A DNA stretch of 64,000 nt from Zygaena filipendulae (Eukaryota > Arthropoda > Insecta > Lepidoptera > Zygaenidae). The number at the start of each line of letters is the position of its first letter. Position 1 is the stretch's first letter. The stretch spans positions 5,052,001 to 5,116,000 of the forward strand of contig OU015653.1 in assembly GCA_907165275.2 (NCBI GenBank), given 5' to 3'. The notes beneath the pieces were generated by a model. It made no database searches. It saw only the letters and a list, made by a program, of their open reading frames with translations, and was not told the origin of the DNA. This document shows, in pieces, positions 58,501-64,000 of this stretch. The translations under genes were made by a program, and so were the position numbers.

Positions 58501-61500
58501 TAGGTAGTGTATATTGTAGTTACATCAGCCTCCCAGGCGGTGTTCTCGTGCTCGAGCTGCAGCAGCAGGTCGCGCGCGGCGCGCAGCGTGCCGGCGGCGG
58601 CGGCCAGGCGCAGCTCCAGCGCGGCCGCTGTGTAGTGTGTAGTGAGTGGGTACTGGGTAGTGTATATTGTAGTTACATCAGCCTCCCAGGCGGTGTTCTC
58701 GTGCTCGAGCTGCAGCAGCAGGTCGCGCGCGGCGCGCAGCGTGCCGGCGGCGGCGGCCAGGCGCAGCTCCAGCGCGGCCGCGTCGCGCGAGTGCGCGCCC
58801 AGCTGCCGCTGCAGCTCCGCCACCGCCTGCTCCACGCCCGCCAGCCCCGCCGACAGCGCGCTCACCTCGCTCTCCGACGACGACACCTTACTGCGCGCAC
58901 AATGGGCATGTTGACTAATTTTTATTTTTTAGTCCGTCTTGTAGATTATTAAAAAATATTGGACACGTATTTTTTCTTTTTTTACGTAATCAAAAAATAA
59001 CGGCGATATATTGAGTTGAAATTTCGCGTGACGTCACTATTCTGACAGTTTGTATGGCGGTTTTAGCGGTTAATGACGTCACGACCCCCTGACCCTAAAC
59101 TTTAATGCGCTTTATCTCTGTATATTTTAATTTATTTAAAAAAAAAAAAAACAAAAAATATGTGGCTATTGTTTTTTTATTTTCTAACTGACGGACTAAT
59201 TAGAATTTTGATTTTCAAAAGTCCACATCCCCCATTCAAACTATCTTCTGTACCCTACCGGCTACCTCTCCGTATACCTATGCATCTTTATACTTTACTT
59301 AAGTTGAAGTTGAAAATCAAGGATTAACGTACCGTCATGTCACGCGGTCACAAAAACTGGGCTAAGGCGGTTGTACAGTGTACACTCGCTCGCCTCGGAA
59401 TATACATTTTTATTTCATCTAATATGGTAAACAAAAATCATCCCAAGTTGCAACCCCGACGTCTAATCTAGCAGTCAGACTCACTAACAACAACTATAAA
59501 CTATGTACAAACAATAACTATTCAAGACAAGTCGAGTCGTTTGAACAACAATAAAACGAGTCTTTTTATTAGTATAATAAAAGCAGATAACGGGCCGGGC
59601 GTACTCGTGCAGCGCCCGCTGCTGCGCCTGCAGCGGCTGCACGCGCTGCAGCGCCTGCGCGTAGGCGAGGTTGGCGCGGACCCAGGCGGCGAGCGGCGCG
59701 CACGCAGCGCTGGCTCGCCGCGCCGCGCCCGCCTCGAACGACGCGCCGCGCCGCTCCAGCAGCCGCTGCACCGACGACACCGCCTCCGGGCTGATCTGGC
59801 TTGCGTCCAGGCATCTGACGAGTGACCGGTGACGTCAGATCGCCAGATATCGAACAATAAACGATCACAAAACGGTTATTGCAATTCATAATGTTTTTTT
59901 TTATAGTTAAGTTAGATACAAAAGCGTATAATAAATATGTTTTTTTATTCGTAATTTGACTAGACGATAGATATTTTATTTTTGCTGTCTGAATGAGAAG
60001 ATCTTTTTTTATACATAATTATTTTAAATACGATTTTTTTACAACCGTGCAATAAAAATTAATGTTTGTTTTTTCTTTTGTCTTTGCGGTTTTACACCTA
60101 GAGAACAAAGGAAGAAATCTGCATTCAATAAAATTTTGATCTTGTGCTCGCGCCATAATTAGATATTTAACGAAAGGTAAGTAAAGAAAACACGCCAGTA
60201 AAAAGCTGACCTGATGTCCTCCTTGACGCCGCGCTTGGAGAGGAAGTTCTTCATGGAGTGCCACGAGGTGTCCGCGATGCCCATCAGCCGCAGCACGCCC
60301 TCCAGCACGTCGCGCACCACGTCGGGCGGCGCGCGCAGCGACCGCACCTGCACAACACACATGACACTAGGTATTGGCAGTAAGTAATATACAAAAGTAC
60401 TGTTGATTAGTTTTTAAGTGCTGTGGATTAAAATAAATAAATAAATAAATATATCATGCGCCCGATTACTATCTTCGGCCCGGAGGCAAACTATACTAAC
60501 TATTAAGTACTGCATGCCATTACTACGTAAAGAAGCGACACTCTCCGCCCCCCGTCAGCTTCATGCATCGATCTGGCCCACGCCCCGCTAGAATGTTACT
60601 ACTGGCCTATTTCATATACTAGTTTCTTTATATACTATACTAGCTGTGCCCCGCGGTTTCACCCGCGGTAATTTCAGAGTTCACGCGAGAATTCCGGGAT
60701 AAAAAGTACCCTATGTCCTTCTCTGTACTCCTGACAACGTGCATGCCAAATTTCATCCAAATCCGTTCAGACGTTTTTGCGTGATTGAGTAACAGACATC
60801 CAAACATCCACACTTTCACATTTATAATATTAAGTAGGACTAGCTGTTTGCCGCAATTTTACCCCGTTAATTTTGGAGATTCTGCGGGAATTTAGGAAAT
60901 TATAGGTATACCTAAACCATCCTCATGAATAGCTTTATCTACGGTAAAAACCACATGGAAATTTGTTCAATGGTGTTTTGAGTTTATCGCGAACAGACGA
61001 ACAGAGAGACGCGGCGGAGGACTGTCTTTTCTAATGTTTGATGATATAAGCATCACTAGCTCAGTATACGAGTAGGTACAATAGGTACCTCACTCAGCGA
61101 CTCCGGCTTAATGTCGCCGACGGCCGCCCGTGCCGCCGCTATCACGGGCTCCACGGATGCTAGTTCCTCTTCTATTTCTTTTTTGCTATGAACAAAATAA
61201 AAACATAGATTTACTGTTTCAGATTAACCATAGGTTTTAATAAATACCAATTTTGTGCGCAACACGAAGTTACCGTACCTGTGGCACGACACCATATAAT
61301 ACCAGTGTACCCCAAACCATAGATAATATAATACTATCCCAAAAAATAGTAGCTTTTACCAATATAGGTCACCTCATTGTAGGTATGTATCCATATATTT
61401 TTGTGTTTATGTAAATATTTTTTCTACTGTGTGTGTGCAATAAAGTATATTTGAATTGAATAGTCACCGTATCTGCAGCTTCTCGTTCTCGGCCTCGATG

Positions 61501-63905
61501 GTCTGCTTGAGCAGGTGCATCTCCTCGCGGCGGTCGGTGTTGGCGCGCACGGTGGCGCCGATCTGCTCGAGCGCGCGGTTGGCCTGCGCCTGCTTGTCGG
61601 CCAGCGCCGCCTCCTGCGCCGCCGCCTCCGCCTGCAGCGCGCCCACCGTGCTGCGCGCGCGCTGTAGCGCCGCCACGCCCGCCTGGACGACAGTACGGTA
61701 CCAGTACAGTACAGTACAGTAAAGTATTAGTACAGTACAGTACTAATACTGTACAGTACAGTATAGTACCAGTATAGTACAACCACCACACGTTCAATAT
61801 TCATCACACACAGAGATCAACAGACACAATTAGAAACGAAATTATTTTCCCTGGGGGTTATAGATTGAATTTTGAAAAATCGTTCTCAGTGGATTCCTAA
61901 ATTGTATTTATTTATTATAGAATATGGTGGTACATAGATCGGTATTACACTAAAATTGATTCAGCATATTTTGCCTATATTATTCCAAATAGATATTATG
62001 TCAATAAGTCAGTGGTAAACTAAAATTGATTCAGCATTGACCGACCGTGCGACCGACCGTCTGAACATTATTACTCGCAAGTATATTTTCCAATTTGAAT
62101 TCGACTTTATTTACATGATTTGTTGACTAAACCGAGTACTGCGTTCGGAAGGAATCAGTTGTTTACGATTCGTTATAAATCAAGATGAAAAAATGATGAA
62201 TAGTGAACGGGCCGTTGGGCCATAGGATGTGCTGATACCCACGGCGAGCATGTCCCTGCGCTGCGAGAGCGCGCGCTTCTTGGCGGCGGCGAGGCGGTAG
62301 TAGGCGTGCACGAGGCGCAGGTAAAGCGCGGGCGCGCGCCGCCAGCCCGCCGCCAGCGCCGCGTGCACCCGCGCCATGCCCTCCGCCGGCGCACTCGCCG
62401 CCACCTCCGCACTGTCCTCGCATAAGTCCTCCTTCGCCCACCTGCAAATTACATCCTAATGATTCCGAACTCTTCTCAATATCAGTTTCAGCTGAGTACA
62501 GCCGCGGCGAGGCGAGTCCGCATCGTGTTCCGTACAAAAAGAAACAATGTGTTATAACTATTTTGAGATATGCAATTTAGTTTACTCCCAATCCTCAGTG
62601 ATTCTGATTCCCAGTCAATTATTCTTTACTTCCAAATTGGCTCTTTTCATAGAATACACAGATAAGGTGTGATTTAGGGTGTCACGAAATGTACGAAACT
62701 TAGAAGACATGCACGACTGCACGTGCAACACCACAACAGCTAAACAGAGTGTCAAATCAGCTGTAAGCATCGCCGTGTACGCCAGAGGTCGTGAGTTTGA
62801 TTGCCTCCCAACTGTTTTATTTTTGTCTGAGTTTGAGTGTAAACAAGTATCTATATGTCCTGCAGCCGGCCTTTTACACGAATTTATAGAAGAAACTACA
62901 ATAAAATAAATATATTTTACTATACCTACTTATTAAATTGGAAATGTAACGAATATCCCAAAAATTGCAACAAAACAAAATTACAATATCTACTGGATCT
63001 CCAAGAGTTAGGTATATTTTAATGTTTCTAGGTTTATAATGTGCAACCGACATGCTTTGACTAAGATTTTGATGTTTCTATATTATATTACGTGATAAAA
63101 TAACAGACAATTTTGATAATTCGTCAACTCTTACGAAATCAAAGTGCAAATACTATACCTTTGTTTCTACAGTGATGCGCACAAGTGCTTATAAAACGAC
63201 ACTAAGTGCATACGGCGGAAGTGGTGCCGGTAGTGCGGTGGCCGGGGGTGGCAGTGGTGTGTCGCGCCGGTACCTCAGTATGAGCCGGCGCGGCAGCTCG
63301 CGCAGCGTCTCCCCCGACCAGCCCTCCAGCCACACCACGTGACCCTCCTTGTGCAACATCGGGTACTGCTCCATCAACTCGTACAAGTCCTCTTGCTCAT
63401 TGTCCAAACATATCACAATGCCCAAATTTTGTTTCACGACTGTTGGCGTTTGAGAAAGTAAACCATGAGATTGAGAAGTAATTTTGAATTTTTTTTTTTT
63501 GTATTTTCCGCATGTTATGTGAAAACATTTCTGCTCATTTCCCACAAATTGCTATTTTTGATTTAGGTCATTTTAATTCAAGGTGCGATCTAAGTATTTA
63601 ACGTCTTACGATTAGTGTCGCCGAATTATTATTAGTAAAAGGCGATCCGCACGAGAGGTAGCTCAGTGATAACACCAATCAATTCAGTTTTAAATGTATA
63701 AGTATACTTAGATACACCTACACCACCGTACAACCACCGGCTGCCACTCACCTTGCGCGTGCGCAGCCGATAGCAGGCGCGCGCTGTGTGCGTGCAGCGC
63801 GTGCGGCCGCCGCAGCGCCTCGAGCGCCGCCAGCACCGCGCCGTTCGCCGCCGCCTCGCCCACCAACAGCAGCGTCCGCGTGCCCTCGCCGGCGGAAGTA
63901 ACGAC
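42510..63905 (-). CDS. btv (DYNC2H1): Cytoplasmic dynein-2 heavy chain (IFT dynein), C-terminal part, 29 exons, 5' end outside the window
   Basis: Twenty-nine exons with AG/GT borders and matching phases throughout give about 1585 residues plus stop (complement of 42510-42512). The protein is the minus-end motor for retrograde intraflagellar transport in cilia; in insects it should act in ciliated sensory neurons. Identity rests on collinear matches to DYNC2H1: VVWLEGWS in AAA4, [33 protein letters not shown] in the microtubule-binding domain, [47 protein letters not shown] in AAA5, [14 protein letters not shown] and VPLY near the end. These are DYNC2H1-specific, not axonemal or dynein-1. Oddities are a short AAA4, altered AAA6 motifs, Gly/Ala-rich insertions and a duplicated stalk exon. 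Exons are very GC-rich. The N-terminal tail and AAA1-3 lie beyond 64000. Confidence 0.93.
42709..42890 (-). mobile_element. Lep1-type Helitron copy in the last dynein intron
   Basis: It runs (minus) from an AATATTAGT-like end to CCGAGGGGGACAGCTTG. The GGAATTTCCGGGATAAAAAGTACCC-type core is recognisable. It begins 35 bp from the acceptor of the last dynein exon. Confidence 0.55.
45223..45548 (-). mobile_element. MITE family M, copy d
   Basis: It begins AATAGGGATCTTGAC, ends GTCAACATGGCCATT, and has the full shared interior. It lies in a dynein intron. Confidence 0.75.
46623..53927 (-). CDS. btv (DYNC2H1): DYNC2H1 exons 14-23: AAA6 and start of C-terminal domain
   Basis: Exons 53646-53927, 52862-53005, 51756-51875, 50615-50810, 49906-50072, 49387-49530, 48806-48904, 47920-48121, 47142-47401 and 46623-46746. 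Landmarks are [106 protein letters not shown] followed by [13 protein letters not shown], and [14 protein letters not shown]. The LxNxHL motif expected in AAA6 reads LALVVAAS, and the YGGRI motif reads YAARV. Acidic/glycine-rich insertions lie in 47920-48121 and Gly/Ala repeats in 47142-47401. Confidence 0.88.
48340..48510 (+). repeat. tRNA-derived SINE, copy 1
   Basis: It has an A-box-like TGGTAGTTGGTTACC and a perfect B-box GGTTCGATTCC, followed by GGGTAAACAGTTATTTATT and, near its end, CCTGAGTCTGAGTGTTTA. The copies at 49612-49700 (GGGTCGATCCCC, GGGTAAACAT) and 62755-62850 (AGTTTGATTGCCTCCC, TCTGAGTTTGAGTGTAAAC) share the same plan. Confidence 0.6.
48560..48758 (-). mobile_element. Lep1-type Helitron copy, well preserved
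   Basis: On the minus strand it begins TCCTACTAATATTATAAATG and ends CCGCCTGGCACAGCTAG. It lies in the dynein intron just before exon 48806-48904's donor side. Confidence 0.75.
48969..49378. repeat. Minisatellite, 20-bp unit, about 20 copies
   Basis: The unit TGTAGTGTAGTGCAGCGTGG is repeated with few point changes. It starts within 10 bp of the donor of dynein exon 49387-49530 and fills the intron to about 65 bp from the next exon. It has open frames on the minus strand (repeating [10 protein letters not shown]), which are a by-product of the unit. Confidence 0.95.
49612..49700 (+). repeat. tRNA-derived SINE, copy 2
   Basis: The A-box-like TGGTGTAGAGGTTAG and the B-box-like GGGTCGATCCCC are followed by GGGTAAACATTTGTG. 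It matches the head of the repeat at 48340. Confidence 0.6.
51030..51560. repeat. Decayed repeat with recurring GGCGGCCAT and CGCCATTTTGGA words
   Basis: CGGCGGCCATCTTG, CGGCCGCCATTTTG, CCGCCATTTTGGA, GGCGGCCATGTTT and CCGCCATTTTGAA occur within 300 bp in alternating form. This pattern is common in repeated DNA of Lepidoptera. It lies in a dynein intron and has no coding signal. Confidence 0.45.
52204..52479 (+). mobile_element. MITE family M, copy e (left end lost)
   Basis: It begins inside the family at TTTAGTCCGTGTAG. It runs through TTTTATGTAATCAAAAAATAATGG and GTGACGTCACTATCCGG to TACTGACGGACTAATTAGAAT, where copy f starts head to head. Confidence 0.65.
52479..52808 (-). mobile_element. 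MITE family M, copy f
   Basis: It begins AATAGGGATGTTGAC and ends GTCAACATGCCCATT. It abuts copy e in inverted orientation and ends 53 bp from the donor of dynein exon 52862-53005. Confidence 0.8.
54426..57862 (-). CDS. btv (DYNC2H1): DYNC2H1 exons 9-13: AAA5
   Basis: Exons 57762-57862, 56790-56946, 56334-56488, 55264-55496 and 54426-54535. Landmarks are [103 protein letters not shown] and [12 protein letters not shown]. This is the DYNC2H1 AAA5 order up to the strut helices. Exon 55264-55496 has a run of about 11 glycines where the IGDK-type loop should be, replacing ordered sequence. All phases match. Confidence 0.9.
55851..56087. mobile_element. Palindromic MITE family P, full copy 3
   Basis: The arms CCGCCGCACTCAGAGTCGAC and GTCGACTCTGAGTGCGGC, with mirrored TTACTTAGTTAAGTATAGATTTTTAAAACAAAACTGCCGC-type blocks, make it nearly identical to 41101-41337. 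It lies in a dynein intron. Confidence 0.8.
57100..57415 (-). mobile_element. MITE family M, copy g
   Basis: It begins AGGATGTTGACAAC, ends TAGTCAAATAGCCTATT, and has the family interior (AAAGTTTAGGGTGGGGG, GTCACGCGAAATTTC). It lies in a dynein intron. Confidence 0.75.
58472..58781. repeat. Tandem duplication of exon 8 3' part plus intron start, 157 and 153 bp
   Basis: Copies 58472-58628 and 58629-58781 are identical except for one GTAG insertion. Each carries 105 bases of exon sequence (AALELRLA to EAD) and the GTAACT donor. The 153-bp unit equals 51 codons, and the frame stays open across the junction ([21 protein letters not shown]). Use of the second donor would insert 51 residues in frame. 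Confidence 0.9.
58677..58890 (-). CDS. btv (DYNC2H1): DYNC2H1 exon 8: second stalk helix (with a partial tandem copy downstream)
   Basis: The exon encodes [20 protein letters not shown], then [20 protein letters not shown] and [14 protein letters not shown], part of CC2. It ends GAT before GTAACT. Bases 58472-58628 repeat the end of this exon and the start of its intron (see the duplication entry), including a second GTAACT donor at 58518-58523. The acceptor, GCGCGCAG, lies 10 bp from a MITE. Confidence 0.88.
58901..59236 (+). mobile_element. MITE family M, copy h, abutting a dynein splice acceptor
   Basis: It begins AATGGGCATGTTGAC and ends CCACATCCCCCATT. On the minus strand its end lies 10 bp before dynein exon 8 (start 58890), so the branch-point region of that acceptor is MITE sequence. 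Confidence 0.8.
59605..60347 (-). CDS. btv (DYNC2H1): DYNC2H1 exons 6-7: microtubule-binding domain
   Basis: Exons 60211-60347 and 59605-59814. [20 protein letters not shown] and the following [24 protein letters not shown] are the most strongly conserved part in the window. [20 protein letters not shown] follows and leads back into stalk helix CC2. The strict conservation shows that the track-binding tip is under selection, in contrast to AAA4 and AAA6. The last codon is split by a GTACGC donor (phase 2). Confidence 0.92.
60640..60838 (-). mobile_element. Lep1-type Helitron, near-complete copy
   Basis: On the minus strand it begins TCCTACTTAATATTATAAATG and ends GCGGGTGAAACCGCGGGGCACAGCTAG. 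The 3' hairpin (GCGGGTGAAACCGCGG region) is intact. It is one of the best copies in the window. Confidence 0.75.
61089..61682 (-). CDS. btv (DYNC2H1): DYNC2H1 exons 4-5: first stalk helix
   Basis: Exons 61468-61682 and 61089-61185. The residues [20 protein letters not shown], then [17 protein letters not shown] and [18 protein letters not shown], are heptad-rich and form coiled-coil helix CC1 of the antiparallel stalk. The second exon ([27 protein letters not shown]) ends CC1 and enters the microtubule-binding domain. Confidence 0.9.
62243..63905 (-). CDS. btv (DYNC2H1): DYNC2H1 exons 1-3 of the window: AAA4 and start of stalk
   Basis: Exons 63752-63905, 63274-63439 and 62243-62441. The first holds the AAA4 P-loop strand ([12 protein letters not shown]) without the GxxGxGK[ST] motif. 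The second gives [14 protein letters not shown] and [23 protein letters not shown], the typical DYNC2H1 AAA4 segment. The third gives [26 protein letters not shown], the helix leading into the stalk. Splice phases join exon 1 directly to exon 2 (CAA-G|TC-GTG). That leaves out the Walker-B-containing stretch expected between them. Exon 3 uses a GTGGGT donor, which alone restores the frame. Confidence 0.85.
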
Positions 63906-64000
63906 CTTAAGCAATTAAATAATTAGCACTAGAAACATGTTGAATAAAACTTTAACAATAACTATAGGTACTAGACTAATTGTTCCCAGCCGATTCACCC

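Overview
The window is nuclear DNA of an insect, almost certainly a moth or butterfly. It has AT-rich non-coding sequence, genes split into many short GT-AG exons, and a very high load of small transposons. The repeats include many copies of the Lep1-type Helitron fragment that runs from a TCCTACTAATATTATAAAT end to a CCGCGGGGCACAGCTAG end, a signature of Lepidoptera. There is no bacterial gene organisation.

Left part (1-8 kb): the 5' end of a non-LTR retrotransposon ORF1-like frame runs off the left edge (minus strand). A decayed MADF/BESS-like gene follows, with a 5'-truncated non-LTR retrotransposon beside its first exon, flanked by an 11-bp target-site duplication. At 3655-4461 there is an intact, apparently intronless gene for a small type I membrane glycoprotein. 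From 5 to 8 kb there are palindromic elements, a fragment of a reverse transcriptase and a GC-rich terminal-inverted-repeat element.

Middle left (8-21 kb) holds no gene I can support. It is a graveyard of transposons. Three hAT-like elements are delimited to the base by perfect 8-bp target-site duplications, alongside a 272-bp tandem repeat and several MITEs.

Centre (21-36.7 kb, plus strand): nine phase-consistent exons encode a single-pass membrane protein. It has a signal-peptide tail, a 9-10 cysteine TNF-receptor-like ectodomain, a membrane helix and a long Pro/Gly/Ala-rich tail with two PPPY motifs and two SPWTP motifs. The exon with the start codon was not found. An independent transposon with a dead host-like ORF sits in its first visible intron (24.5-25.7 kb).

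Right (42.5-63.9 kb, minus strand): 29 exons, all with matching splice phases, encode about 1585 residues. This is the C-terminal part of the cytoplasmic dynein-2 (IFT dynein) heavy chain, DYNC2H1, called beethoven/btv in Drosophila. It covers AAA4, stalk and microtubule-binding domain, AAA5, AAA6 and the C-terminal domain to the stop codon. The protein is unusually derived. The middle of AAA4 appears to be missing, hallmark AAA6 and C-terminal motifs are changed, and there are Gly/Ala-rich insertions. A stalk exon carries a fresh 153-157 bp tandem duplication, and its splice acceptor abuts a MITE.

The receptor-like gene and the dynein gene converge, tail to tail, across a 5.8-kb spacer of repeats. 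Both have strikingly GC-rich exons set in AT-rich introns, unlike the AT-rich glycoprotein gene at 3.7 kb. All homology statements come from recognition of the translated sequence; no database search was run.
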